Shown here piece after piece: positions 1 through 9,055 of a stretch of 43,510 bases of DNA. A model generated the notes under the pieces. It had not been told where the DNA came from, searched no databases, and saw only the letters and a program-made list of their open reading frames with translations. The stretch comes from Candidatus Kuenenia stuttgartensis. GTDB taxonomy: Bacteria > Planctomycetota > Planctomycetia > Planctomycetales > Planctomycetaceae. The first letter of the stretch is position 1. Each line of letters opens with the position of its first letter. The DNA lies in contig CAMDPK010000050.1 of NCBI GenBank assembly GCA_945904015.1, positions 1 through 43,510 on the forward strand. Direction: 5' to 3'. The position numbers and the translations under genes are program-made.

Positions 1-62
1 GAGACTCCGTTCCCATCCCTCTGCGCCTGCGCGCCTCTGCGTGAGCTTTGCTTTCTTCAATT
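1..62. other. left edge, short non-coding stretch
   Basis: Nothing coding is visible here. It contains a degenerate CTCTGCGCC / GCGCCTCTGCG direct repetition, a kind of low-complexity sequence often seen between genes. It could be half of an inverted-repeat element cut by the window edge, but that cannot be checked from this side. Confidence 0.3.
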
Positions 63-1901
63 TCACGCGACTGTCGCGTCAATCCATTTCGACAGAGCGT
101 TCTGGACGGACATGAGAACCTCTTCGCGAGCCTTTTTCAATTCGGTCAGCGGCAGTTGATCGCGGCTCCCCTCGGCCGGGTGAGCGAACAGGTAGAATTT
201 GATCTTCGGCTCGGTCCCCGATGGCCGGGCCGAGATTCGGACTCCGGTGGTCGCTCCCGGCAGATCAACCTCGCCGTCGAAGATCAAGACGTCGCCGACC
301 GGCTGGTCGATTCGGCCGACGACGCGGTTGTCGGGCAACGATCGGACCTCATGTTGCTTGTAGTCCTCGACGCGAGTCAGCCGAGCCGGACCGACGGTCG
401 TGGGCGGAGAGGAACGCAGCGTCGCGCTGATTTTCTGAATCTGCTGCCGCCCCGATTCGCCGGTGCAAGTCTTCGAAAGTTGTCCGTCACAGAAGTAGCC
501 GTGCTCGACGAAGAGTTCATCCAATCGGTCGAGCATCGTCTTGCCGGACTCTTTGAGTTCCGCAGCCAACTCCAGCAAGTGCAGCGACGCGATGGTCGCA
601 TCTTTGTCGCGAACGTGGGTGCCGGCCAGAAAGCCAATCGATTCCTCGAAGCCGAACACGAATCGTTCAGGCCCTTCGCGGTCCATGACTTCGGCGATGT
701 ATTTGAAGCCCGTCAGCAAATCGCGAATGCAGCGGACACCATGAGATCGAGCAATCGGCTCGATCATCGGCGAGCTGACCAGCGTCGTTGCCACAAAGTG
801 GTGCGGCGACAGCGATCCTGCTGCGCGACGTTTTCTCAAGATGTAATCCGCCAGCAGCATCCCTGTGCGGTTGCCGTTGATGATCGTGTAACTGCCGTCG
901 GCCGCTCGCGCTGACAGGCCGACTCGGTCGGCATCCGGATCGGACGCGAGGATCAAATCGGCGCTGATCGCCTTGGCCGCAGGGACGAGTGCTTCGAGCA
1001 CCACTTTTCGTTCGGGATTCGGGAAGCGGTCGGGAGCAAATGGGAAATTGCCGTCCGGCAATCGTTGAGACGGATGAATCCTGACCTGCGTGAAACCGGC
1101 TTCGAGAACTGCTCGATACACCGAAGTCTCGCCGACTCCATGACACGGGCTGAAGAGGGCGATGACATCTCGCTTGTCCGACAGTGAATTGCCGATGACC
1201 GCGCGAATGAACGGTGAGTCGATTTCCTCGCCGACCAACTCGATGCGGCCGTCTCCGAGCGCCGTCAGAAAATCGACCATCGGAATGTTCACGGCTGACT
1301 CGACAGCGGCGATGATCGTCGCCGCTTCGTCGTCCAGCACTTGTCCGCCGGTTCTCGCGTAAACCTTGAAGCCGTTGTCCGCCGGCGGATTGTGCGAGGC
1401 GGTGATCATCACGCCGGTTCCGCACTTCAACTGGCGCACCGCAAACGACAACTCCGGCGTCGAGCGATGTGACGGAAACAAGAACGTCTTGATGCCGTGA
1501 GCGGCGAAGACGCTCGCCGTGATGCGAGCGAACTCCTGAGAGCGGTTCCGTGTGTCGTGCCCGATGACCGCTCGATGCCATTCCATCGGCAATGATTGTT
1601 TGACGTGGACCGCGACGCCGTGAGCCGACTCGGCAATCGTCCGCTCGTTCATCGTGGCCGTGCCGAGTTCTGCCATCGGCCCGCGGCGACCGGCCGTGCC
1701 GAACGGGATGCGCTCCCAAAACGAATCTTGCAGGACCGACCACTCGCCGCCAGCGATCAGTTGCGAGAGCCGCGGCAAATATGCCGCATACTGCGGTTGA
1801 ATCAGCCACGTCCGCAGGTTGTCCGCCGCCGCCTGAGAGAGTTGGCCACTCTGCACGGCTGCCGCGACTTGGGCTGCCGACTCGTCCAAATTGTTCGCCA
1901 T
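63..1901 (-). CDS. phospho-sugar mutase (phosphoglucomutase/phosphomannomutase family)
   Basis: A cytoplasmic alpha-D-phosphohexomutase of 612 residues that interconverts hexose 1- and 6-phosphates. All four family signatures are present in order: the phosphoserine loop TASHNP (Ser169), the metal-binding loop DPDADR (321-326), the sugar-binding loop GFEES (417-421) and the phosphate-binding loop RPSGTEPK (559-566). The length fits the PgcA/PGM2-like branch (about 570-620 aa) better than the 450-aa ManB/GlmM types. This branch generally handles glucose-1-phosphate and sometimes mannose- or pentose-phosphates, so substrate is inferred. The ATG start is followed by MANNLDES, giving a normal N-terminus with no signal peptide. 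The next gene upstream on this strand ends at 2117 with its own terminator, so this gene is probably transcribed separately. Confidence 0.93.
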   Translation of the reverse strand: MANNLDESAAQVAAAVQSGQLSQAAADNLRTWLIQPQYAAYLPRLSQLIAGGEWSVLQDSFWERIPFGTAGRRGPMAELGTATMNERTIAESAHGVAVHVKQSLPMEWHRAVIGHDTRNRSQEFARITASVFAAHGIKTFLFPSHRSTPELSFAVRQLKCGTGVMITASHNPPADNGFKVYARTGGQVLDDEAATIIAAVESAVNIPMVDFLTALGDGRIELVGEEIDSPFIRAVIGNSLSDKRDVIALFSPCHGVGETSVYRAVLEAGFTQVRIHPSQRLPDGNFPFAPDRFPNPERKVVLEALVPAAKAISADLILASDPDADRVGLSARAADGSYTIINGNRTGMLLADYILRKRRAAGSLSPHHFVATTLVSSPMIEPIARSHGVRCIRDLLTGFKYIAEVMDREGPERFVFGFEESIGFLAGTHVRDKDATIASLHLLELAAELKESGKTMLDRLDELFVEHGYFCDGQLSKTCTGESGRQQIQKISATLRSSPPTTVGPARLTRVEDYKQHEVRSLPDNRVVGRIDQPVGDVLIFDGEVDLPGATTGVRISARPSGTEPKIKFYLFAHPAEGSRDQLPLTELKKAREEVLMSVQNALSKWIDATVA

Positions 1902-2013
1902 GTTTGACTGTCTCTGAGAGTTGCGCCGAACTGGGGGCGGCGCGTACTCTCTCAGAGCGAGTGCGGAGTCTCAAGCCTGTGCTGGCACGACGCGAAGTTT
2001 CTCGATCGTGCTG

Positions 2014-2061
2014 TGAAAACAAAAAGGGCCGCCGCGAACTCCCGCCATCCGCGACGGCCCC
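2014..2061 (-). terminator. Rho-independent terminator of the secretin gene
   Basis: Read on the minus strand, a GC-rich stem (GGGGCCGTCGCG pairing with CGCGGCGGCCC, one bulge) is followed directly by TTTTTGTTTT. It lies about 56 bases past the stop codon of the secretin gene and before the phosphohexomutase start at 1901, so it should separate the two transcription units. Confidence 0.85.
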
Positions 2062-2116
2062 GGACCCTGAGCGACAATGAGACAGTTGGCCTCAGGGTTG
2101 TGGGAATGACTTTGAA

Positions 2117-5100
2117 TTAGTTCGGTATTCCCAGCAGCGATTCTTCTTCTTCAAGGATCACGATGCGGGGAGTGACCATCATCATCAGGCTTGTCGTTTC
2201 ACGTCCGACGCCGGTGTTCTTGAACAGTCGGCTGAGGTACGGAATCTTGTTGAGGATCGGCACGCCGGCCATGTTGCGGCTTTCGCTCAGCCGTTTGATA
2301 CCGCCCAGCAGCACAGTGCCACCATCAGGCACGGCCACAGTCGTCAAGATGTTCGTCTGGGCGATGATCGGCTGCTGCACGGTAATTTCACCAGCACCGG
2401 CTGCTTGGACGTTGCCACCTTGCTGACCACCGCCTTGGCCACCTTGGCCACCTTGGCCGCCACCTTGGCCGCCACCGCCTTGGCCGCCGCCGCCGCCGAT
2501 ACCGCCGAAGCCGGATTGAGCGGCCATTGCCAGATCCGTCCGATCTCCCATCGCTTGGCCGAACAGGCCGTGTTTGTAGACGCCACCGTATTCCATGCCG
2601 GCACCGCCGCCGATACCGCCAACTCCTTGCTGGCCACCGCCGCCACCACCTTGACCACCACCTTGGCCGCCACCTTGGCCGCCACCTTGGCCTTGCTGGC
2701 CGCCGCCGCCGCCGGCGGACACGAATGTGAAGGCCGTCACTTCGCGGATGGTCGAAAAGGACGGCGTCACCGCCAGCCGAACGTAACGGCGATCCGCAGA
2801 GATCACGGCCTGCACCTGCATGCCGACACCTTCAAAAACCTGCGTGATGACCGGCTGATAGCCCACGGCGAACGCACCCACAACGGGAATCAAGGAGGTC
2901 ACGAACGGACGTGACGCCCCGTCAAAGACGCTTCCCGTTTGTCCGTTGAAGAGCGTCACTTTCGGAGCGCTCATGATGTTGTTGCGGCGATCTCCTTGAG
3001 CGGCATTGATGAAGAAGAACGTCTCGATGTCGCTGAGGATCGCGAAGCCGACATTCAGGCCGGCGTTGGCATCGAACCGGCCGAAGTCCGGCACACCGAT
3101 GCCGAACGAGCCTTGCCGGAACGCGATGTCCATGTCTTGCGTGAACGAGTTCGCGCTTCCCAAGCCGACGACCTGACCGTTGTTGTAGTTGTCCCGATCC
3201 GTCAACTCGCGTTGCGGTCCAGCGGTGAAGAATGTTCCGGCCTGTCCACCTTGCTGCTGGCCTTGCTGACCGCCTTGCTGGCCGCCTCCTTGCTGGCCTT
3301 GCTGACCCTGTTGCTGACTTGGCAGCAGAGAGCCGAACGGCGGGATCGGGATCAAACCACCTTGTTGCTGACCCTGTTGACCACCGCCGCCACCGCCGCC
3401 TTGTTGCTGACCCTGTTGTTGGCCGCTGTACAGATTCGGTCCGCCCAGGCTGTCTTGCAGGTCGAAGTCGAAGTCGACGCCGATCCGCTCGAAGAAGTTA
3501 TCCGATACCGACACGAAGCGGACTTCGATCGTCACTTGCAAGTCTTGCAGGCGACGCAGTTGTTCCAGCAAGTCGCGGATTTCGTCGTGAACCTTCTGAG
3601 TCTGGCGGATGACGAGGCTCAACGTGGTCTCGTTCCCTTTGATGTGACCGTTGCCGGCCACTTCTTCCCAGGAGTTTGGTTCGCAGGTTGAAGTAATCAG
3701 ATCGATCAAGTTGCGGAAGTCGTGTCCCGAAGAGGCTCCGGCACCATTGAGTTGCCACTGCTGAGAATTGCCGGCCATCCACGGGCTGGAACTTGTCGAG
3801 CCGCCCACTTGGAATTGTCCGCCTTGCAGGCCGCCAGTGGACGGCACGCTCATTTGACCTCCAACATTGCCGGCGACGATGCCCGTACCTGCGAAGTTGG
3901 GAGTACTCACTTGGCCGGGCTGAATGTTCACGACCAAATCCGCCACCGAGTAAGTCACCACGACCGCTTGGCCTTGCAGCCGTTGTTCGCTGGTGATCTT
4001 CAGCACTTCATTCTTGATCGTGTAACCCATGTTGAGCGGTTCGAGCAGCAGCACCAAGGCATTCTTCAGTTGAATGCCTGAGACATCGATCGACACCGGA
4101 GTGGTGATGGTGTGGCTCTCATCCGCCAAGCCGGACTCGTCCAGCACGACGTTGACGTCGGCCAACGTGGCGATGTGCGTAATCACCTTTTTGAGCGGCT
4201 CGTTTTCGAACCTCAGCGTGATCGGCCGAGAAAGACTGCTTTCGATCCGTTGTTCTTCCGGCGTGCGGATGCGCACGTCGGTGCCGAACTTGCCCTTGCG
4301 GCGTTTGGTGATTTCTTCCCAATCCTTGCCAAACTCGACGGAGATGCGATCGTCAAACGGGATGGCAGCGTGTTCGACACTATCGAGAGCCGCCCAGAAG
4401 TTCCTTTCCTTGGAATCCTTGAGCTTCTCGTTGCTGTCGACACGGCGGGCGATGACCGATTTCAGAATCAGCGTCTCTGAGACGGGATTGTCCGGAGCGA
4501 GTTCCTTCGCCTGTTTGGCGATGACTTCGGCCTCGGCATATCGCTTCTGGTCCATCAGCTCGTTGAACTCTTTGACAAGATTGGAGAACTCACGCTCGAC
4601 TCGCACCTTTGTGTTGCGAGTGATGTTGATGGCCTGTTTGACCTCGTCATTGCGTTTGGACTGCACGAGGTTCGGTTCCATTTGTTTCTGGAAGCTCTCA
4701 ATTTCGGAGCGCGTTTTTCGCAGCGTCATGGCCAGCGAAGCCGTGACTTGTTTCTCCAGCGGAGCGCTTTCGACGTTGGCCAATGCCTGGTCGAGAATCT
4801 CGATGGACTTGGCCGGGTCTTTTTCACGCAGCCGGTCGGCGCGGAAGACGGCGTTGAGCACTTCGCTGCGAAGCCGATCGACTTGCACCTTCTGTCGCTC
4901 GGCCGCGATGTCGATTGGGCGTTGCGGATCGAGCGGGCGCGGTTCATTCCCGCCGTCCGCGGTGTCGCCATCCGCCAGTTGCCCCGCCTGACCGCTGGTC
5001 AGTTGGATCGCCTTGCGGCGCGGGCTCAGCTCTCGCAGGTACTCTTGCAATTGCTGGCTGCGTCGGCCGTCCAGTTTCTGGCCAGACTGATAGGCTCGGA

Positions 5101-7357
5101 CGAACGCTTGATGCGCGGCAGCCCTGTTGCCGCTTTGCAAATGAATCTGTCCTTCGCGGAAAAGCTGCTCGGCCGACGGCCCTTCCGGGTGGATCACGGC
5201 AGCAGTGGTCGAGTCCGTGTCCTCTTCGGCGGCCGGAGCCGGAAGCAAGTCGATTTCGGATTTGTTCGCGACTAGCGTCGCAGGTTTCGACGGCAACTCT
5301 GACTCCGATTGTGGAGGCACCGCAGCCTTGGCCGTGTTGCGAGTCGCTTGCTGAATCGCGGCGAGCACGGATTTCGGATGATCGTCAAACCTGTCGAAAG
5401 CGACGTTCATTTCGGAGGCCTGCGTGGCTTTGTCCTGAGCCTCCGAGATTCGGCCCGCCGCCAAATCGGCACGAGCTTGCTTCAGCAAGGTCATCGCACG
5501 AGCCTTCGGTTCGCTCGTCTGAGTTGTTTTCTGCACAACCGGTTTCTGGACCTCGGCCAGTCGGTCGATCTCCTCCAACAAGGCTTCGGGACGGTCGTCC
5601 CATAGCCCAAAGGTCGCGTTGAGCTTCTGAGCCGTGAGCGCCTTCTGACGAGCCGTTTCGACTCGGCCCGCTTGCAATTCCTGTCGAGCCTGCTGGAGAG
5701 CCGTCATCGCTTGCTGACGAACCTTCGCCGTGGCTTGGTCGTCCGTCTCCTTGGGCGTGTTCGCCAGTTTGGAGGTGGCCTTGCTGGCCGCGGCGATGCG
5801 AGCCGCTCCTTGCGCGGACTGGTCGGCAATTTCTTCTTCGAGCGACTTCAACGGTGCGGCTTTCCGACGAATCGTTTCCTTCGCCTGATTCTGGATCGAG
5901 TCGGCTGCTGCCTTGGCGTTGTCAGCCAACGAGGGCTCTGTTATTGGCAGGTCGTCGGGATCGAACGCCGGTTCTTGGGTGTTTGACGGCTTCGCGATCG
6001 GAGCGGCAGTGTCCAGCAATTCTTTTGCAGCGGACTTCGCCTTTGAGTTCCCCTTCGAGATCGTGAGGTTGTTTGATGCACGATCGACTTGAGCCAACAC
6101 TTGCTCCGGACGCACTTCGAACAAGTTGTACGTGACATTCAGTTCATTGGCTTCCAGTGCCAGTGCCCGCGCTTGTTCCAAGTCACCCTTGCTGGCGGAA
6201 ATCTGAGCCTGTTTCAGCAGGTGCTGAGCCATTTGCTTGTCGTTGTTGACGGCGGGCAATTCCGCCGTCTCGGTCAGTGGCTTTGTTTCGGAAACGTCTT
6301 CATCAAATGGGCTCTCGTTAGTCAACGAAGAGGCCGCCAGTTTTTTCGTGGTCGCAGCCACCGGGGTCTTGGCTGGCAGTGGTTCAACGTCATCAAACTC
6401 AGGTTCCGCAAGCTGAGATTTGATTGCGGCCGGTTTCGTCGGGGCGGTCGCCTTTCGAGTCTGCGCAAGGTTTTGAGTGCGCGGCGCGCCTTCCCCGACG
6501 TTATTCGCTTGTCGATCGATCTCGGCCAAGAGTTGTTCCGGGCGTTCATCGAAAACGGAATAGGCCACGTCGATTTCGGCGGCTTGCCCAACCTTGTCAC
6601 GAGCCCCCGCAAGGTCACCTTTCGCGATGTCTCGGCGAGCTTGCTGCATCAGCGATTTGACCGCCGTCATATTCCCCGCTGAAGACGAATCAGAGGGACG
6701 CTTCGTGACCGGAGCGGACACCTCGGCAATCGGTTCCTCGACCATCACTTCGGTGACGTCGTCGGTCGGCTCCTCTTTCTTGACCTGTTGAATTGGTGTG
6801 CGTGCCGACTCGTCCTTGGGAGTATTCGCGAGGGCGTCCTCGATATTCATTGGTCGTCTGGTTGTCGGCTTGCTCGGCGGAGTCGCCTGAGCGGTCTTCG
6901 TAGCACCGGGCGTCGTCGTGCTGGGTTTGACGCTCGGTTTCTCCGAGATCGTTGTCCCTGTTCCGCGGTACGACAGGCTAGAGTCCAACTGCGCGATGAA
7001 CTTCTCCGGCGAGCGTTCCTTCGGACCCCATTCGACCGGGAACGACTGCGCCCGCTCGGCCAACTGGCGAGCACCGGAAAGATCGCCTCGCAGCGCCAAC
7101 GCCTGGGCATCCTTGAGCAGCTTCTCAGCTTGCTCGCGATACGAGGCATCGTTTTCCTTGTTGGTCGAAGTTTTGCTCGACCGCGACCGAGTGAACGGAT
7201 TGATGCGGCCGAGCGATGAGCCACGATCCGCAACAGGGGTCGTGGTGGACGCCGGTTGATCAGCCGACGCAGGTCGCGTGGTCCCTCCGGGGAGAGTGGC
7301 CCACAGGCCGGATGCGGCCAACGACGTCCAGGCGAGAAGTCCGAGTGCCTTACGCAA
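2117..7357 (-). CDS. giant secretin-like outer-membrane protein (type II/III secretion GspD family)
   Basis: A 1746-residue exported protein with a secretin C-terminus. Residues 1-33 are a signal peptide. The N-terminal part carries at least five copies of a module of about 55 residues (near 73-127, 230-285, 374-430, 545-600, 617-672), each with a helix pattern A..LL..A....GDL..AR..A..A, then DxRPEQLLAEID; they are joined by Pro/Thr/Lys-rich linkers. A further helical repeat lies near 722. A secretin N0/STN-like domain follows at about 1043-1125 (ITLRFENEPLKKV), an N1-like domain and the secretin core from about 1285, with the hallmark VPDGGTVLLGG (1677-1687) and GVPILNKIPYLSRLF near the end. 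Two Gly/Gln-rich insertions interrupt the core. Typical GspD/PilQ proteins have 600-800 residues, so this is more than double. No other secretion or pilus gene is nearby. It probably forms an outer-membrane pore; the cargo is unknown. Confidence 0.9.
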   Translation of the reverse strand: MRKALGLLAWTSLAASGLWATLPGGTTRPASADQPASTTTPVADRGSSLGRINPFTRSRSSKTSTNKENDASYREQAEKLLKDAQALALRGDLSGARQLAERAQSFPVEWGPKERSPEKFIAQLDSSLSYRGTGTTISEKPSVKPSTTTPGATKTAQATPPSKPTTRRPMNIEDALANTPKDESARTPIQQVKKEEPTDDVTEVMVEEPIAEVSAPVTKRPSDSSSAGNMTAVKSLMQQARRDIAKGDLAGARDKVGQAAEIDVAYSVFDERPEQLLAEIDRQANNVGEGAPRTQNLAQTRKATAPTKPAAIKSQLAEPEFDDVEPLPAKTPVAATTKKLAASSLTNESPFDEDVSETKPLTETAELPAVNNDKQMAQHLLKQAQISASKGDLEQARALALEANELNVTYNLFEVRPEQVLAQVDRASNNLTISKGNSKAKSAAKELLDTAAPIAKPSNTQEPAFDPDDLPITEPSLADNAKAAADSIQNQAKETIRRKAAPLKSLEEEIADQSAQGAARIAAASKATSKLANTPKETDDQATAKVRQQAMTALQQARQELQAGRVETARQKALTAQKLNATFGLWDDRPEALLEEIDRLAEVQKPVVQKTTQTSEPKARAMTLLKQARADLAAGRISEAQDKATQASEMNVAFDRFDDHPKSVLAAIQQATRNTAKAAVPPQSESELPSKPATLVANKSEIDLLPAPAAEEDTDSTTAAVIHPEGPSAEQLFREGQIHLQSGNRAAAHQAFVRAYQSGQKLDGRRSQQLQEYLRELSPRRKAIQLTSGQAGQLADGDTADGGNEPRPLDPQRPIDIAAERQKVQVDRLRSEVLNAVFRADRLREKDPAKSIEILDQALANVESAPLEKQVTASLAMTLRKTRSEIESFQKQMEPNLVQSKRNDEVKQAINITRNTKVRVEREFSNLVKEFNELMDQKRYAEAEVIAKQAKELAPDNPVSETLILKSVIARRVDSNEKLKDSKERNFWAALDSVEHAAIPFDDRISVEFGKDWEEITKRRKGKFGTDVRIRTPEEQRIESSLSRPITLRFENEPLKKVITHIATLADVNVVLDESGLADESHTITTPVSIDVSGIQLKNALVLLLEPLNMGYTIKNEVLKITSEQRLQGQAVVVTYSVADLVVNIQPGQVSTPNFAGTGIVAGNVGGQMSVPSTGGLQGGQFQVGGSTSSSPWMAGNSQQWQLNGAGASSGHDFRNLIDLITSTCEPNSWEEVAGNGHIKGNETTLSLVIRQTQKVHDEIRDLLEQLRRLQDLQVTIEVRFVSVSDNFFERIGVDFDFDLQDSLGGPNLYSGQQQGQQQGGGGGGGQQGQQQGGLIPIPPFGSLLPSQQQGQQGQQGGGQQGGQQGQQQGGQAGTFFTAGPQRELTDRDNYNNGQVVGLGSANSFTQDMDIAFRQGSFGIGVPDFGRFDANAGLNVGFAILSDIETFFFINAAQGDRRNNIMSAPKVTLFNGQTGSVFDGASRPFVTSLIPVVGAFAVGYQPVITQVFEGVGMQVQAVISADRRYVRLAVTPSFSTIREVTAFTFVSAGGGGGQQGQGGGQGGGQGGGQGGGGGGQQGVGGIGGGAGMEYGGVYKHGLFGQAMGDRTDLAMAAQSGFGGIGGGGGQGGGGQGGGQGGQGGQGGGQQGGNVQAAGAGEITVQQPIIAQTNILTTVAVPDGGTVLLGGIKRLSESRNMAGVPILNKIPYLSRLFKNTGVGRETTSLMMMVTPRIVILEEEESLLGIPN
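2405..2705 (-). repeat. low-complexity Gly/Gln-coding tract inside the secretin
   Basis: Repeated GGCGGCCAAGGT-like triplets encode runs of Gly-Gly-Gln on the minus strand, split by a short normal segment around 2510-2620. The tract falls between the last strands of the secretin core, where a surface loop would be expected. Such DNA is prone to slippage, so length may vary between strains. Confidence 0.75.
3235..3425 (-). repeat. second low-complexity Gln/Gly-coding tract inside the secretin
   Basis: Repeated CAGCAAGGC-like units encode a stretch rich in Gln and Gly near secretin residues 1310-1375, interrupted by a short proline-rich piece. It is kept in frame. The two tracts explain part of the protein's extra length. 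Confidence 0.75.
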
Positions 7358-7372
7358 AGTAAGTTCCTCCTT
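7358..7372 (-). promoter_or_regulatory. strong ribosome binding site preceding a TTG start
   Basis: On the minus strand AAGGAGG (7372-7366) lies 8 nt before TTG (7357-7355), which opens the signal peptide MRKALGLLAW. No ATG or GTG starts a better signal peptide nearby, so the TTG start is the best choice. Confidence 0.75.
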
Positions 7373-7670
7373 GAAACCAACTGGCGGGAGAGATCAGCGA
7401 CGTTTCAGCATCGACGGTCAACGATGACAGTCTCAAGGTGTACGTGATGCCGGCGAGTCGCCGTGGGTGGGAGAGGTTCTGAGGACAGGAAAGGATGGAA
7501 AGTGATCGACAGGAAACCGTGGCGCGAGCAGGAAGCCCGTGCCGGAGAGATGTGGGCGGGAACCTATGACATCCTCACGAAGAGGGTCAACGGGTCTTGT
7601 TCCAGATTTTCGTGCGTTTTTTCAGAATCGGAAAAACGTGCGAATCCACGGCAAATGTTGCCGGAGAACC
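7373..7670. other. non-coding leader between secretin and sialidase genes
   Basis: About 300 bases upstream of the secretin gene. I see no convincing reading frame, tRNA or terminator. It should contain the secretin promoter, but I cannot point to clear -35/-10 boxes. A palindromic element adjoins it at 7671. Confidence 0.4.
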
Positions 7671-7737
7671 GTGGGGCACGTTTTCAACGTGCCTGGCAAC
7701 TCATCGACGGTAGACGCACGTTGAAAACGCGCTCCAC
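7671..7737. repeat. palindromic element, GGCACGTT hairpin type
   Basis: Two inverted arms lie between the sialidase stop (7739) and the secretin leader. The left arm contains the small hairpin GGCACGTT-TTC-AACGTGCC; the right arm holds a slightly decayed copy (GCACGTT-GAA-AACGCGC). The outer ends are GTGG and CCAC. The same arm sequence recurs inside the coding region at 32253-32329. Confidence 0.8.
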
Positions 7738-7738
7738 G

Positions 7739-8920
7739 TCAACTCAAGCGCCAGCGTGCTTGACGCAACTGCGCGAAGGGCGAGATCGCCAACAACTCGT
7801 ACCACGCCGTAACGAGCGTGCCATCATCGCACTCGACAGTCGAGGGATATCCCATGTCTCCAGTCTTTGCGTCATCGCTGATCGTGAGTGGCTCGCTCCA
7901 ACTGCGACCGTTGTCGTCACTGATTCGCGCAAGATTTCCGAGCGGCTTGCGTCGATGTCCGTAGCTCATCAGCAAGCGGCCATCGCGCAGGCGTAGCAAA
8001 TGCGACGGCAAGCCCCACACGCCCATCGAATGCGGCACCGACCACGTTCGTCCGCCATCCGTCGATTCTGATTGCAGAGTCTCGCGCTCATTCGGCGAGT
8101 TGTGATTTCGAATGTGCGCGAGCAACGTGCCGTCCGACGCTTCGACCGCGTGCAGTTCGTGATACTGCTTCGGATCATCACCCGGCCGAGCGGGAATCGT
8201 CGCCAACCACTCCCACGTCACACCATCATCTTTCGATTCGCAAACGCCGATGCGATCATCCTTCCACAACGCGCGTCCCGCGTAAATCAGCCGCCCATCG
8301 CGCAGCGCAGTCGGCCCGTGTGGACTGTTAAGCGGCACCGCGTACCGCGCCGACCACGTCACGCCACCATCGGTCGAACGAATCATCCAAGTGCCGACTT
8401 CGTTCTTGCGCTGGTTCGCCGTGATGCGCTCATGAGCGGCCCGCCACTCGGCCAACAGCTTGTCATGCTCGTCCTTCTCTTTGCCAGGAGGCAGCGACTT
8501 CTTTTCCATTTTCTGCATCTCGGCTTCGTAAGCCAACGACGTGAACGTCGTCACGAGAAGCGAACCCTTCGCCGTCTCGACCACGCCCGCATCGCGATCA
8601 TCAATCGGCCCGTCGATCAACACCTGCGGCCAACCCCACGACTTGCCGTCATCGTGCGACCGCATCAACTCGACTCGACCAAACGGGCAGACATGCTTCT
8701 CGCGTCCGCCGGAGAAGACCAGCAACAATTCCCCGTTCCTCCGCCGAGCCAATGTCGGCCACCCGTGATACAACGGCGGCTTCCAACTGATGACCCGCCG
8801 TTCCAAGACCTCGATCTTCGGAGCCGCCGCATGAGCGGTTCGCGACGACGTCATGGACGTTCCGATGATCGTGGCCGCTCCGACCGCCAAGAACTCTCGT
8901 CGTGTACTTTGAACTGGCAT
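7739..8920 (-). CDS. secreted sialidase-like protein (BNR/Asp-box repeats)
   Basis: A 393-residue exported six-bladed beta-propeller of the sialidase superfamily. The start at 8920 is chosen because AAGGA lies 8 nt upstream and the protein then begins directly with a Tat-type signal (STRREFL at 5-11, hydrophobic stretch, cleavage near AHA). Five Asp-box motifs are visible: SHDDGKSW, STDGGVTW, SKDDGVTW, STDGGRTW and SDDNGRSW, near residues 87, 183, 230, 287 and 337. The YRIP-like catalytic arginine region of true sialidases is not obvious (it may correspond to PLYHGWPTLARR near residue 45), so sialic-acid cleavage is not established. Planctomycetes carry many such exported BNR proteins, thought to act on glycans. 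The gene ends one base beyond a palindromic element. Confidence 0.85.
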   Translation of the reverse strand: MPVQSTRREFLAVGAATIIGTSMTSSRTAHAAAPKIEVLERRVISWKPPLYHGWPTLARRRNGELLLVFSGGREKHVCPFGRVELMRSHDDGKSWGWPQVLIDGPIDDRDAGVVETAKGSLLVTTFTSLAYEAEMQKMEKKSLPPGKEKDEHDKLLAEWRAAHERITANQRKNEVGTWMIRSTDGGVTWSARYAVPLNSPHGPTALRDGRLIYAGRALWKDDRIGVCESKDDGVTWEWLATIPARPGDDPKQYHELHAVEASDGTLLAHIRNHNSPNERETLQSESTDGGRTWSVPHSMGVWGLPSHLLRLRDGRLLMSYGHRRKPLGNLARISDDNGRSWSEPLTISDDAKTGDMGYPSTVECDDGTLVTAWYELLAISPFAQLRQARWRLS

Positions 8921-9055
8921 GAGTGATTCCTTTGCGGACTTGGGGAACAAACGGAGACTCACCGCACCAATTGACCGAACGCAACTTAGGTAGCCAGAAT
9001 CGCCTCCGCCAGCGTGACAGTGGATCAGCCTCGCTCCAACTCATCGAGCCGCCGC

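Noticed and set aside
48..914. Long open frame of 288 codons on the plus strand
   Set aside because: It lies fully antisense to the phosphohexomutase, which has all catalytic motifs. GC-rich codon use leaves the opposite strand without stops.
2405..3425. Possible CRISPR array or VNTR
   Set aside because: The repeats are short, irregular Gly/Gln codons in frame within the secretin. There are no unique spacers of even length.
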